A DNA stretch of 64,000 bases from Halisarca cf. caerulea. Lineage: Eukaryota; Porifera; Demospongiae; Chondrillida; Halisarcidae. The notes below the pieces were generated by a model that was not told where the DNA came from, did not search any database, and was given only the letters and a program-made list of their open reading frames with translations. The position numbers and the translations under genes are program-made. Shown piece by piece: positions 34,070 to 45,258 of this stretch (positions within the stretch are counted from its first letter, which is position 1; each line of letters opens with the position of its first letter). The stretch covers positions 4,561,118 to 4,625,117 of the forward strand of contig CAUJGJ010000444.1 of NCBI GenBank assembly GCA_963170055.1. Direction: 5' to 3'.

Positions 34070-34884
34070 CTAAGTATGAGCAAACAAAAAAGGAGAGCAT
34101 ACCAGGATAAAAACAAAGTTGAATTTTATAGTCATTGGTGATAGTCCAATTGGCAACCTACACATGGTAGTAGCTCAAGATAAGGGAAAAAAACAAGATA
34201 ATAACTGAAGACAGCTCCACCATCAAGAATATGAAGAGAATGGGTGTAAAGCTAGTGCATTATGAGTGAGAAACACATCACAATACTGAGCATATATTTT
34301 CTAAAAATGAATTATACATATTTCAGCATCCACTATACACATTTTGTGTTACACATACAAAACTTCACCATTTGAACTGAAACATTTCCCCCTACTCCAA
34401 AGGGAGGCTAATCTACTTCAGGTTGTATCATACAAGAATTACGTAGTCAAACATCAATTTGCAAGAGTGCGGCTCACTTGGTGAGGTACTGTGGAGCAGA
34501 AAATTTTCTCGGGGTTATATTTTTGCTATATTTGCAAATTGTATGGATTCATGAAACTTTAACTGCAAAAATTTCGCCAATATTCACTAAAGTCAGGAAA
34601 ACAGCATACTATAACAAGATGCTCTAAGGAATAGAGCATTGAACTCAGCGAAAGCATGATACTAATATGAAACTGTCCAGAAATAAATGCAAACAACTTA
34701 GAAACATTAAAAAACGCAAATAAAAACCTTCACATCGCGAAAATAAAACTTGCGAAAATTACATTTTACTGTGATTTACGAAAATTTATGCCATGAAAAT
34801 TTTCCATTATAAGGTATACATCACCAACCAAACATACCAAGGAAAACTAACCTACAACCTATAGGAAGACTACATTATGCATAC
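34070..34884. other. DUS3L intron with degraded foldback words
   Basis: No gene. Between about 34490 and 34815 GAAAATTTTC, TTGCGAAAAT and similar words recur in both orientations, suggesting a decayed MITE, but ends cannot be fixed. Confidence 0.45.
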
Positions 34885-35037
34885 CTGGGCTCCAAATACA
34901 TCTTCTGATTCATGCCTCTTAATCAATGCCCACTCTGACTGTTGTCCTTGGAGAAGATTTGTACACAAAGCCATTTCCCCACAGGTAATATCTGCCCCAA
35001 ATTCCTTGCATACACGACGGAATGGAAGATTACCAAC
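34885..35037 (-). CDS. DUS3L: DUS3L exon (FMN-binding N-terminal barrel)
   Basis: 153 bp, phase 0 at both ends. Encodes [20 protein letters not shown] then [21 protein letters not shown] and EDVFGAQ. It matches human TCGNLPFRRICKRFGADVTC and [12 protein letters not shown] almost without gaps. This is the first barrel strand segment, which contacts FMN and contains the invariant EM motif. Confidence 0.95.
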
Positions 35038-35059
35038 CTAAGGAAAAAACAATGCATCC

Positions 35060-35538
35060 AAAATTAAAAAAAAAAAAAAAAAAACATCGGTACAGAAGTA
35101 TTCATCAGTGGTGGATTCACGGGTGGTTTGTTGGGCTTGGATGAACCCCCTTTTTTCTAATCCTTCATTTTAAAATTGCAGGTTACATAATCCAAATTTG
35201 AATTACAAATACTAAAACTTACATTCCAGTTATGATTATAAGTTGAATTACCCAAACTTCAGAGTAGAACAAATATTCAGGCTTAGAAGTAGAGAAGAAG
35301 CACTCTTTTAGTCAAATTTCCTCTTTACGTAGCTGTTGGATTCCATTAAGCAGCCACTTTGACCATACAGAAATTGTAACACACGAACACGCATAATGTG
35401 TAACTCAATCCATTCTTCCCTTTTCAATGCCTTCGCCACCTCTTCTTCAATCTAAGTCTCAGGAGTGGCTCCGATACAGGGCATCAAGATATTGGCAGGT
35501 GCTGCACACCTACATCCAGAAGCCATCATTTTCGCTAC
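35060..35538. other. Intronic sequence
   Basis: Contains an 18-20 A run near 35067-35085 and no recognised gene. Confidence 0.4.
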
Positions 35539-36722
35539 TTAAGGCAGTTTGTTATCCTGAAGTTTTTCTTTCAAGGTACCTGCCACACTATGGGCTTGAC
35601 AGCATGAGCAGGATGTCATCCAACAATACAGGTCACTGGCCACATCACACACATTTAAAATCTGAAAACGTTGCCGCATAGAACCAATGACACGTTCCAC
35701 ATGTATCCGTACATTAGCTATCTTCCATGTTGCTTCAACCTGTGTGGGATCAAGCTGGTCCACTCCACATGTGAATGCTGGAATATACAAGGAAGCACCA
35801 TAGTGTGCCATGCTCTCGGCAACATTGAAACCCCTATCTGCCAACACAACATCGCCCAGCAGTAGGTTTGACAGGTACCCGCTGTTTTCCACAATGTGTT
35901 TGTCCTAGGCCCTATCTCCCAAGCCATTGAAGATGAAGCTGATCACTCCTTGGGGTGTTCTGCGCTAATCAGATACTTAGCAGTGTTGTAGTGTTTTACT
36001 GAGACCAAGTCACTGATTTTGGGAGGTTTGATGGTTTTTCTATGAATATTTCAAAGCAGTCTATAACAGATACCACCTTTAGTCCATAGTGTATTTGAAA
36101 ACAAAATGGCATGGCATTGTCTTTTGTAAACTTTCCCGATCTGACCATAATATGATCAGAAATGACAAACGTTTTGCCATCAAACCCATCCACTTGAAGA
36201 TTCGGCTCGCAGTTTGTTGGCTGACTCCAAACCATATCCCAAGTTAAAGTAAGGCAAGTCAAGCCGTAGCCTCATCAAGGCCAATATGAAACATTGATAA
36301 TTGCTCAACTTCATGGCAGAGTGATGAGGGATGGAAGACGACACAAAATCTAATACTGCTGTAAGCGTTATGAAGTTGCTTGGCCCTGTGTATTGCTTGA
36401 GCAGCTTGCTGTCCAACTGTAGTTCGCCTTGCTTTGGGACACCTGATGGCAAGGACTGTGCAGCAGCTCGAAGTTATGTTGTCTCCCTGATCCTATCCCT
36501 GTTGTCATCTTCCAACACTTGAATGTCCACCATAGACAAATCTGTCTGTGAAGCTACTGAACCTGCTAATGATAACTTAGAAGTACTCTGCTTTGGAGTA
36601 CTTGGCTCTGGGCTTGTAATATTTCTTTGCTGTCTCCTTTTAGCTGAATTATACCTGGACATGCTTGTAAGATTTTTTTCGCTGTCTCCTTTTAGCTGAA
36701 TTAAACCTGGACATGCTCTCAT
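35539..36722 (-). pseudogene. IS4/ISL2EU-type DDE transposase relic
   Basis: Minus-strand pieces in order: basic leader (SRYNSAKRRQQRN near 36650), [20 protein letters not shown] (about 36300), [19 protein letters not shown] with the first aspartate (about 36020-36080), GDVVLADRGFNVAES with the second aspartate (about 35840), and ATWKIANVRIHVERVIGSMR with the glutamate (about 35700). This order is typical of the IS4-like DDE proteins, often THAP-linked, in invertebrate genomes (assignment from memory). Several frameshifts, stops and a short internal duplication (AGCTGAATTA(T/A)ACCTGGACA near 36642 and 36695) show it is dead. Confidence 0.65.
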
Positions 36723-37588
36723 TTGCTAACCATTTCATAGGGGATGGTACGAACGAAAACAAAGAGGCTATGTACACAGGAGAAAGTGGATCGTGTCTCT
36801 GTTCACTTACAAGACGCACATAAAATTGAGCGTGAAGTGCATGAAATTTAGCGTGAAGTGTGATAGATCAGATTGAGGTAGCAGATTTGGAGTGTTGAAC
36901 TGGCCTCCTATAAAAAGTTGACTACAAATAACCATTTTTGATCCTGGGTTGAAGGCTTTTTGTTTTTATAGCGTTCAGCCATAGCGTCCTTTTCGAGTCT
37001 TTCTGAGGGATGCAGAATTTAACCCCCTACTCTCTAATTTCTTTAACATCTCTTGCCATATAGTTGATGGCACAACATGAGCGAACCATTCTCTAGAAGA
37101 CTAGCCTCTCTAAAACGCTCTATACGGACGCACGTAGAGAAACTACTATGCTCACGTATGCATTTCTTGAGTTAACTGTGACGTCACATGGAATGGCTCT
37201 ATTAGTGGAGGTGTCAAACGTGATAAGTGTGCAAAGTAACCTGTTTGCTAGTAATCAAAATTACAGCTGTGGAAAAGGGCAAGTACTGAATACACTTCTT
37301 CAGAAGTGCATTCAGCATTGAGTCGCCAGTACTAGCATTCACACATGCTCAAATTACTAAATGATATAAAAAAGAACCCTTCAGGAAATCCTGGATACGC
37401 CCTGCTCATCCTTTAGAATCATCTGCATTTGCTAGCTACACACAAAACACAGTAAAGCCAGATAAAAAGGTCATGGAATACACCAAGAGACACTTCTCTA
37501 CACTGTATATCAATAACCATGCCTTTTAAAAACACCCAATATATAAATATCACCAGTAAAAAAAACTCAGTGCAATGTAGTTACTCAC
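36723..37588. other. DUS3L intron, no gene seen
   Basis: No coding homology recognised. Confidence 0.5.
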
Positions 37589-38228
37589 TGTAGTTAAAGG
37601 AGCAAGGTATAATTTACCCTGAAATTCTATGGTCTTCTGTTCAGCAGGTTGTAACTTTACAGATTCTTCATTTGTAACTGGGCCATAAGTTTTGAAGTTG
37701 GTGACATCTTCCGAATTAGGATTTTCATGATGTGCCAAATGAGTTCCACTAGATTTCTGTTTCTTTAAGCTTTCCAAATAGATGCAACTTCTGGGAAATG
37801 AAAGCTTTCTCTTTCTCAATTTTTCTTGTAACAGTTTAGACAGGGTGTTGTGAACTGTAGTTTCCAATTTCCTGTCAAAGTAATCTCCACTAGTGACATT
37901 TTTAAAATCTTCAGAAATGTGCTTCTCTCCAAACCTACATGCAAGACCATAAGGACACTCCCCATATTTTGAATAAAATACACAGTCAGGTCCAATGTTT
38001 GCAGATTTGATTTCCATGAATTCCTTCACACTGTGAAGGTAACGACACTCCTCCCCATAAGAGCATGGCTGACCTATTCTCACACTCCCACACAACTGCT
38101 TTGAATATGATACTTTCTTTAAATGTGGACGAGACTTGTTCTGCCCGCGTTTCTTTGCTTTCTTGGAAGGAGGTAAGTCATTTGTCTCATCTTCATTATT
38201 TGACTCCACTTTCTTCTTATGAATGAAT
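37589..38228 (-). CDS. DUS3L: DUS3L exon with two CCCH zinc fingers
   Basis: 640-bp exon of tRNA-dihydrouridine(47) synthase, which reduces U47 in the variable loop of tRNAs (and some mRNA uridines) using NAD(P)H and FMN. It encodes a lysine-rich leader, RGQNKSRPHLK (human RGQNKGRPHVK), a first CCCH finger (C-x8-C-x5-C-x3-H) and a second (CVFYSKYGE-C-PYGLA-C-RFGEK-H), a charged linker of about 90 residues, then KLYLAPLTT leading into the flavin barrel. The GTGAGT donor joins it in phase 0 to exon 34885-35037. The acceptor at 38229-38230 is inferred from the loss of similarity upstream. The whole gene spans at least 35 kb, far larger than its roughly 1.8 kb of coding sequence. Confidence 0.93.
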
Positions 38229-38300
38229 CTACCAGTGGTCAACATGTACAACATACACAATAAGTATATCTGCATCATAAATCAAGATTGTTTTTCAACT

Positions 38301-38945
38301 ACGGTACTTCCCATAGTAATTTTAATGATTTGTTATGAACAAACGAACGAGCGAGCGAATAACGAAGGGCTAACGTATGCGGAATGAACGAGCGAACGCT
38401 TGAACCCATGACATCATAATGTGACGTTTTTAAAAATTACGCAACTTCTATAAAGACGTCATCGCTTCGACTAGGTGAGCAATTCTTCGGATTCTTCCAC
38501 AAGTTGGCGACATGAGTTTATTTTCTTCAAAATGAACGAAACAAAATTTCATCATCCTTAGCTATCTCATTGTCAATTAAGTCCAGGATAGCATGCGTCT
38601 TGGTGGGCTTTCTACCAGTTACCGCTTCTGGTAATGGTGCACGTATCTTTAAATTTCTTCAGGAAATGCGATATCCCGGCCTTCTGACGCTAGTAGATTC
38701 GCGATCTGAAACTAAGACTTGCCTATTCTGATTAGAAAGAGAATTTGTTGTTTCATGAAGTTAGAATAAACCATAACGTTTGTCTGCACACTCCCTATAC
38801 TTCAACATCTGCATGCGCATTATGACGCTTCCGCTATCACGTGATCGATCAGAATAAACGAAGGCTTGAATGAACCCTGATTAAACGCTGAATGAAGGTG
38901 TAATGAATGAACAGTCGTTGTTAAAAATACTATGGGAAGTACCAT
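38301..38945. mobile_element. 645-bp MITE with ACGGTACTTC ends
   Basis: ACGGTACTTCCCATAGTAAT at the left is mirrored by the complement of ATGGTACTTCCCATAGTATT at the right. Same terminal family as 32759-33007 (ACGGTACTTC(C/T)CATAG). The interior has GAACGA-GCGA repeats. No gene. Confidence 0.7.
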
Positions 38946-39052
38946 AGTTTATGCTAAATATCATAATACATATCCTTAAAGCCATTCTATTAGATACATA
39001 CATGTACAGACTATACATATTTCTCAAAAAAATGAGGCAAAGTACATATTAT

Positions 39053-39385
39053 ATACGGTACAAGAAATAATAAAGTTGACGTAAAACAAGTGTAGCGTGC
39101 TTCTACGGACGGCCTTTTTACGGACCATTTTACGTGCCTGATTCTATTTTCTTACAGAAGATTTACAGGCAAATAAATGGGTATGCGCAAGTGTGGAGAA
39201 ATCTACAAGAACAAAATCGACATGAAGTGCAATTTCTTTTGAAATTTAAACGTTCAAATCAAGGTATCATCTTCGAAAGGATGGATGTCTCCCCAAATGT
39301 TTATCGCAAGCTTGTAGTGCAAGTGCGTATGAGACTCACACCGAGTGCAAGGCAGCCGTGAAAATGCCACGCTGGCCTTAAGTCA
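39053..39385 (+). repeat. Dispersed repeat with conserved small ORF, copy 1
   Basis: Starts ACGGTACAAGAAATAATAAA and is about 85 percent identical by eye to the minus strand of 56036-56352. Both copies keep an open frame containing QFLLKFKRSNQGIIFERM, VSPNVYRKLVVQ and RMRL...SARQP ending in a stop. A third terminus lies at 54040. The protein is not recognised. Confidence 0.7.
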
Positions 39386-39454
39386 GCATTTTCAAAACCT
39401 TATTAAGATTGTCGAAGGAAATCAAAACTGAAGGAGAATTCCACTACATTCCAC

Positions 39455-39528
39455 TAGTCCCGCGTAGCCAGACCCATGCTCGCCATGTCGTCAGTCATGA
39501 CAAGCATGGGTCTGGCTACGCAGGACTA
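39455..39528. mobile_element. Palindromic TAGTC...GACTA mini-element
   Basis: 74 bp. TAGTCCCGCGTAGCCAGACC pairs with its complement ending at 39528, with one mismatch (TAGTCC-TGCGTAGCCAGACC). Flanking 9-mers do not match. Same termini as the nested cluster at 45025. Confidence 0.75.
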
Positions 39529-39555
39529 GTACGTGACAGCAACTAGGAGAAGAAA

Positions 39556-40770
39556 ATGGCATTGGAGGCTATTGCAATGCAGCTGGCACTTCTCATCGCC
39601 CTCATAATGAGACGACGACTACGTAGAAGTAAGAATGCACTTTTAGGTATCGACAGTTGATGAAGTATAGTTTACGGCTAAAGAACAGTACGAAGGGAGA
39701 GAAATGCTGTTAGAGACGACGAAGCGACTTCTAGAAAGTGTAGGGATGGGTCTCGTCGGACTGGGGACGTTCTGATTCGCTGGAATTCTGTCTTTGCTAG
39801 AAAGGAGCTATTGAACCAGTTGCCAGCTTCCGCATACACGAATGCTGGGGCTGTTCGAAAATTCTCTTCTTTAGAACAAGTCAAATCATATTGATAGCGG
39901 CAAATTAACAAGCAAAGATGATAATTGTACGTAAATAGATCGAAGATGTTCTGCTTTTTCACAGTGATTTATTATCCATGATGAAATCGGGATAAAACAG
40001 GTCGACTAGACCAATTCTAGTAAAAATTGTATATGCACTCTTTACATTATGTTTACCAAATTGTTATTATGTGCATTTCACCCTTTTGTGTGGGTAACAT
40101 AGCGTTGAATCGCTTTAATTTGAATTTGCAACTTTATAGTTACTATTCATTCCGCCATCTTTTTTTACAAACCCGTTTTGCGTGAGGAGCATCTGCTTTT
40201 TATACTCGTGGTCTACGTGTAAAGGTGTTACAGTAATTATGGTTACATATCATGTCCTAGTAGTCTAAGGTCAAGGACCAGGTAGTCATTATAAAGTAGA
40301 TGGTGATAGCATTGATCCAGTAGGCATTGGCCAACCAGGTGGTGGTGATAGCATTGATCCAGTAGGCATTGGCAGACCAGGTGATGGTGATAGCATTGAT
40401 CTAGTAGGCATCGATGGACCAGGTGGTGACAATAGCATCGATCCAGTAGGCATTGGTGGGTCAGGTGGTGGTGATAGCATCGACTGCCCGTATTCAAGTG
40501 AATACGTACATCAGGCTTTGCAGTTGCATCTTTGCGAATGCGTTCTTTTGTGGTGGCAGCTTCTTGAGCCTACTTACAAGATCCATGCACAAGCTCAAGT
40601 CTGGATCATTTTGGCTGGCAACATTATCCTTGGCCATAACCTGAATGTCTTTGATGGAATCCAGCATAGTAAGATCGACAAAATCAATGCTCTCCTTTCT
40701 TACACTGTTCCTTGTAGTTTTGCATTTTTGGGGCAGAATTTTTGATGATCTCTGAAAAAATGCTACAAAG
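39556..40770. mobile_element. Harbinger relic, both genes truncated
   Basis: At 39556-39648 (plus) the frame MALEAIAM...LIALIMRRRLRRSK is a typical Harbinger transposase N-terminus, followed by decay. At 40243-40740 (minus) lies a partner-protein C-terminus: DFVDLTMLDSIKD, then DLSLCMDLVSRLKKLPPQKN and FAKMQLQSLM, a BESS-like interaction block, followed by a proline/glycine minisatellite. The transposase core and the partner's DNA-binding N-terminus are missing. The right side is fused to another Harbinger partner near 40770. Confidence 0.55.
40300..40490. repeat. 48-bp minisatellite
   Basis: About four units of GGTGGTGATAGCATTGATCC...AGTAGGCATTGG. On the minus strand they read as PMPTGSML-SPPPG repeats next to the Harbinger partner tail. 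Confidence 0.8.
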
Positions 40771-40775
40771 ATATC

Positions 40776-41640
40776 GTGGACAAGCAGAGACGAAGCGGTA
40801 GGGGGCAGGAGAGTGACGATGAGATTACCATCTCCGATTTTCCATGGTTCACGGAAATAAATCGCATCATGGGTGATAGAGCAGTCGCTAATCCTCCAAA
40901 CATTTTGGACAGTGCTGATCACGAGGATTGGACTAAAGGAGAGGAAGAGGACGATTTATTTAGCCAGTCTGGGTTACTTACACCATCCTCTATAGGCAAC
41001 TGTAGGCCTGTAACCCCCTCTGAATGGCCTGTGACACCATCTGACACAGCAGGTCCATCCGTAAAAGATACCAGCTTGAAGCATACAGTAGACACCAGCT
41101 TGGTACAGACAGCGGACGTCATAGACTGTGATGCGGAAGGAACAAGTGGTGACCGTCAGGATGAGGGTGGAACAGAAGAACCAACCAGCTCTGAAACACC
41201 ACTTGGCAGTAGTAGTTCGGCTACACCCTCCGGCACGCCTTCTATACCACGGAAGAGAGGTACCACTGGAAATCAGTCATTAAAGAACAAGAAGAAGAAA
41301 GTTACTAAGATTGAGAAAGCGGAAAGAAAAAGTGCATGACAAGGTTATTGCTCATCTTGTGGAAGAAAGAAAGAGGAGGGACGAAGTTGAAGTAGAAAGA
41401 AGAAGGCTTGAGGATGAACGAGCAATTCGCGATGAAAGAAGAGACGACCAATTTCTATCTCTATTTGGACAATTTCTTTCAGCATTCAGACCACCACAGC
41501 CACAGCATTTGCCAGGGTTTCCTGTGAGCATGCCAATGCAGCCCATGCAAAACCAACCCCCACGACAAGAACCACAACAACCCAGCAGCTATGGGGAAAT
41601 GTATCACTTTAACAAGGATGATGAAAACAGTGACAATTAA
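40776..41640 (+). pseudogene. Harbinger partner, N-terminus missing and frameshifted
   Basis: Begins mid-protein at KQRRSGRGQESDDEITISDF, equivalent to residues 76-95 of the partner at 17618 (LRRSGQGRESDDEDVPTSDF), so the Myb-like domain is gone. A serine/threonine-rich linker and a basic PRKRGTTGNQ...KKKKVTKIEKAE tract follow. A one-base shift near 41325 moves into a second frame with a charged coiled-coil (VIAHLVEERKRRDEVEVERR) and a proline/glutamine/methionine tail ending at 41640. Confidence 0.75.
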
Positions 41641-41776
41641 GTACCATAAAATGCATAGGCATATAGACTAGTAGTAGTTTTATTTTGTAATCATAAATCT
41701 AATAATGCTGCTACAGTAACTGTATAACATTTGAAGTAATAAGTACTGTTAGTTTGGTGTATACACTGTGTGCCAT

Positions 41777-42640
41777 TCAATTGAAAAAAGTACTAAGTGC
41801 CTTCCTGATAGTCTCTGCATTTGTCGTGGTTACTGTACTAGTAGAATTTCCTACACTTGTCGGCTCATCCTCTGCAGGCATCCACTCATCATTGAAATCA
41901 TCATGGTGGACTTCACATAAATTGTGAAGGACGCAACATGCTGAAACAACAGTGGGCATAAAACTTAAATCAGTGTCGTTCCTTTTCATTAAACATCGCC
42001 AACGTCCTTTCAACCTCCCAATGCACATTCTACAACCATGCGAGCTCTGCTAAGTTGATAATTAAATCGCCTTTGGATTGGTGTTAGAGAACCATCTCCT
42101 GGGCAGTACAGACTTCATGGACAACTACACAAACAGTTGATAAACCCACACCAAAAAGATGGGAAATTGACCGGTATTCTAAATTAGTCCCTAGTCTCCG
42201 CAACATTATTGCAACCCTCTGTTCGACGTTTAGAGGCCTCCTCACAACTTCCATACGATGAAGGCTATGACGAAGCATCGCACAAAGGAATCGAAATGTA
42301 CTCCTACTGATTCTGAAATTGCGCTTCCATTCCTCATCATCCCAATTCATTACAATATCGGAGAAGAATGCTCGACTCCTAGGCCTCACCCATAGCGCTC
42401 TCCTTTGCCTTACAACAAGGGAAAGAGACTCGTTTGTCGCAAACATCGTTAGAATACTAACATCCTCTTGACGCCGAATAAATTCTTCTAATCTTCGCCT
42501 ACAAACTCTAGACTGAGCAAAAGCAGCGTGTCTCCGATGCAACCGTCTCCTCCAAATCCACACAAGAGCAAATAGCAAAACTAGCTTCAACATTCGATTC
42601 ATTGCGTCCGTCATTAAATCTGACAAATACATCATGTTAG
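41777..42640 (-). pseudogene. Harbinger transposase with catalytic core deleted
   Basis: The N-terminal part (42635-42100) is well preserved: ALWVRPRSRAFF, WDDEEWKRNFRISRSTFRFL, VEQRVAIMLRRLGTN and HLFGVGLSTVCVVVHEVC. After VHEVCTA the sequence jumps to AELAWL...VVECA and then, frameshifted, GRLKGRWRCLMKRND and VSACCVLHNLCEVHHDDFNDEW (to 41777). About 150 residues containing both catalytic aspartates are missing. A non-autonomous derivative. Confidence 0.8.
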
Positions 42641-42649
42641 ATCTCTATG

Positions 42650-42741
42650 AATATTATTATAAATTTGATCCATGTGAAAGCAAAGTGGATCAAACTTATT
42701 ATTATAAATTTGATCCATGTGAAAGCAAAGTGGATCAAACT
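42650..42741. repeat. 51-bp tandem duplication
   Basis: TATTATAAATTTGATCCATG...AAAGTGGATCAAACT occurs twice in succession next to the Harbinger terminus. Confidence 0.85.
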
Positions 42742-42902
42742 GGGTCAAAACTGGGTCAAATCCTGATTAGGCAACCGGGTTAGGAGTGCATGTGAAAGGG
42801 GGGAAAGTGTATTCCAAAGACACTGGTATTGCTGCACCGCTTCGATAAGCTCTTCCACAAAAGCCACATCTCCCCTTGCCATTCTATTCACTTATAGGTT
42901 AG

Positions 42903-42987
42903 ACAATGGGAACAGGAGGTTTAGCGATTTACATACCTGAGGACAGAGCGCAAAGGTGTGAATCGCTAAACCTTCCATTCCCATTGT
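42903..42987. repeat. 85-bp foldback
   Basis: ACAATGGGAACAGGAGGTTT-AGCGATT pairs with the complement of ACAATGGGAATGGAAGGTTT-AGCGATT. GTTTAGCGATTTA words recur near 3610 and 6970, hinting at a related family. Confidence 0.7.
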
Positions 42988-43072
42988 ACGTATAACTGTC
43001 TTGTACCATGATGCTGGACATCCAAAGGCGTAGCCTGAGGATGTCATAATTAACCGTTCTTTTCCTACCTAT

Positions 43073-43500
43073 TTCTACCGTGTTGCGAACGGGGAGACGG
43101 CTGATCCTTTCCTATCAGAAATATTCTGAGATAACATTCAATCCTAGTCCATTCCTTAGCTGATAGGGCCATTTACGACCTGACCACTTCCACCCAATGA
43201 TCAGCTACAGCCAGATGTTCACTGAACAGAATGCCTCTATCCCGCCATTTGCTGATGATTAAAATGCTTCCATTCACCTGCTACCGATCATATAGCCTCG
43301 AGCTAACTGTCTGCCGATCTGACCGCCTCCATCCAGCCATTTACTAACACAAACGCCTTCATCCAACTGTCTGTTGATGCAAATTCCTAACTGCCACACT
43401 CAGCTCAGGGATGGACCAAATCTCAGCTGAATTGAAGGCAATAGCAAATTCTGATAGGAAAGGATCAGCCATCTCTGTTCACAGTGTGGTAGAACAATAA
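43073..43500. mobile_element. Foldback element with degenerate minisatellite core
   Basis: GGCTGATCCTTTCCTATCAG near 43102 pairs with its complement near 43450. The arms total about 45 bp. Between them, roughly 35-bp degenerate units (CATCCAACTGTCTG(C/T)(C/T)GATCTGACCGCCTC-like) repeat. Confidence 0.6.
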
Positions 43501-44885
43501 AAAAAGGCCGCAAAATGGACTGCGCTAGATGACAAGAATATACACCAGGGGCGGCGTAGGAAGAAATTTTTAAAGGGGTTTTCCAATCAAAATAACACAA
43601 CATCATATGATAATACGTAGTATGCAGTACTGTGCATGTGCCATTGCGCGTATCCCATGCATGCTCCAAGCAAGTTTTGGGGGGCAGATATGTAGGTACA
43701 TGGTCCCCTAGATGTTATAGAACACATTCAGTGCGGTGATGTATTCAGTATCGTAGGGGGTTATAGGTAGGGGGGTCTGGGGGTATGCTCCCCCAGGGAA
43801 AATTTGAGTTTTTTGGTTATATGAGGTGGTGATTCAGGCCATTTAAGACCATTAGTGAAGGCCCAATGGTTGCAAGTAGGGGCTTCTCTACAGAAATTTG
43901 CAATACCACTGGAATTCTTTTGGGATGGAAGCTGGAGAGGTTGGGGTGGAAGCTTCCTCACCCTCACTGGATAGTTGGAACTGTGGAACTATAATATCCA
44001 ACCAGTCCAGTAGTTATATATAGTAGTAGTAGTAGTAGTGTAGTAGTATAGCGCACAAGAATAATAATATACCATGCAAGCATCGAGCATTGTGACGTCA
44101 TAATTTATGGCAAAAAATGGCTTCCTCGCGTTGCGTGTGTAAATTCAGAAGCTTTACAAGCGACAGATAGTAGGAGGATGACAAATCAAATTCCTGAAAA
44201 TATAGAATATAGGTATTAAGCAATTTGAGGTGATTATTATGATACAATTATCAGTTGTATATTCTGTTGCAGCTCTGAAAGTGTTGCCTGGACAGCTATT
44301 ATTATATTTAGGCATTTTCTCCAGGGTTTTTTTCCTGAAAACAGTGGAAAACTCTTTCTCTACGCCCCTGTACACCTCATGAATTCTTAATGAGGTGGGT
44401 TAGTGAATTATACACCTAGCCACATCAAAGGATACGCCCACGCATCATGGTACAAACAGTCATGGTCACATTGCAAATTTCATGATTCCAGTAACGGTTG
44501 CGTAGTTTAGAGTATCTATGATTTAACACTACCCTCAAGCCCAGCACGTAACAGTCGAGCTGCATGATCACTAAGTCCAAAAATCTTCCAGCATATGTGG
44601 TACCATAATATTCTCTCACGTGCGCCCTGCCTGAACTCTACTCTCTGCTTTTGCACGGGGGATATTCGCACCAAATTCATTGAAAACAAAGTGCTGACTG
44701 AGGCTAGTTCTAACATGTAAATCACTTGTGACAGACTATAAAACTGGAGGTTTCGCATGAACACATCAACTTTAATTCAGTCCATCTACGTACTCTGTAG
44801 GCATAACAGTTCACCGATCAAGAGGAAGCAGATTGCTTGCTTGACATTATCCAACTCCAAGAAAACAAATGCAAGAAAAACTCAC
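43501..44885. other. Intergenic/intronic, no gene recognised
   Basis: Contains a TAG/AGT trinucleotide microsatellite at 44021-44055. The minus frame at 44516-44764 is open (RISPVQKQRVEF...GLSDHAARLLRAG) but has no recognised homology and no convincing splice partners. Missing DUS3L exon(s) between 44886 and 38229 should lie somewhere from here to 38230. Confidence 0.4.
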
Positions 44886-44989
44886 TCAGATTTTAGAAGT
44901 GCCATTCCTGGTTTAGACACCGCACTTATAGGCGTCAGAAATGAAACATTTTCTTGAGCATCATCTTCGCATGATTCCGAGGTTGCCAT
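44886..44989 (-). CDS. DUS3L: Candidate first coding exon of DUS3L
   Basis: From ATG at 44989 the minus strand reads MATSESCEDDAQENVSFL...ISAVSKPGMALLKS and two further bases, ending at a good GTGAGT donor (104 bp). KPGMALLKSE resembles the GVAPIKRQY / GIAHIKPEY motif near the N-terminus of DUS3 proteins, and an acidic leader before it is usual. No exon linking it to 37589-38228 was found, so the assignment is an inference. It may instead start a different gene. It lies 27 bp from a cluster of palindromic mini-elements (from 45016) that would occupy its promoter. Confidence 0.4.
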
Positions 44990-45024
44990 ATTTTTGAGAA
45001 AGATGGACGCTCGAAACCAGACCT

Positions 45025-45250
45025 TAGTCTCGTGTAACACAGACTAGTCTCGTACCCAGACCCACTTCCGCCCGCCATTTTATTTGGCCGTGCGGAAGTG
45101 GGTCTGGGTACGAGACTAAACACAGACCCGCTTCTCGCCTCCATTTTTTATTATGACGTCATTTGGTCGGCGAGAACCCGCTTCTCGCCGACCAAATGAC
45201 GTCATAATAAAAAATGGAGGCGAGAAGCGGGTCTGTGTTACACGAGACTA
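45025..45250. mobile_element. Palindromic TAGTC...GACTA element with nested copy
   Basis: TAGTCTCGTGTAACACAGAC...GCTTCTCGCC...TGACGTCATTTGGTCGG forms a long palindrome with its right half. The nearly perfect 9-bp duplication ACCAGACCT lies at 45016-45024 and 45251-45259. A related 74-bp element has inserted into its left arm. Confidence 0.9.
45045..45118. mobile_element. Nested palindromic mini-element (74 bp)
   Basis: TAGTCTCGTACCCAGACCCA...CCGC is mirrored to GACTA at 45118. The perfect 9-bp duplication AACACAGAC lies at 45036-45044 and 45119-45127. Confidence 0.95.
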
Positions 45251-45258
45251 ACCAGACC

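Larger units (their letters stand above)
40776..42803. mobile_element. Internally deleted Harbinger transposon
   Basis: Partner gene (plus) and transposase (minus) converge. The right end carries GCATGTGAAAGGGGGG, the same terminal type as the 13639-17940 element. The left end is missing because the element is truncated at about 40776, where it meets another Harbinger relic. Confidence 0.65.

Noticed and set aside
34490..34815. MITE with GAAAATTTTC ends
   Set aside because: Short AT-rich words match in both orientations, but no convincing boundaries or target duplication.
44516..44764. Open minus-strand frame near the candidate DUS3L exon 1
   Set aside because: No recognisable homology, and the only short upstream intron that would join it to exon 1 is about 25 nt, too short, and breaks the phase.
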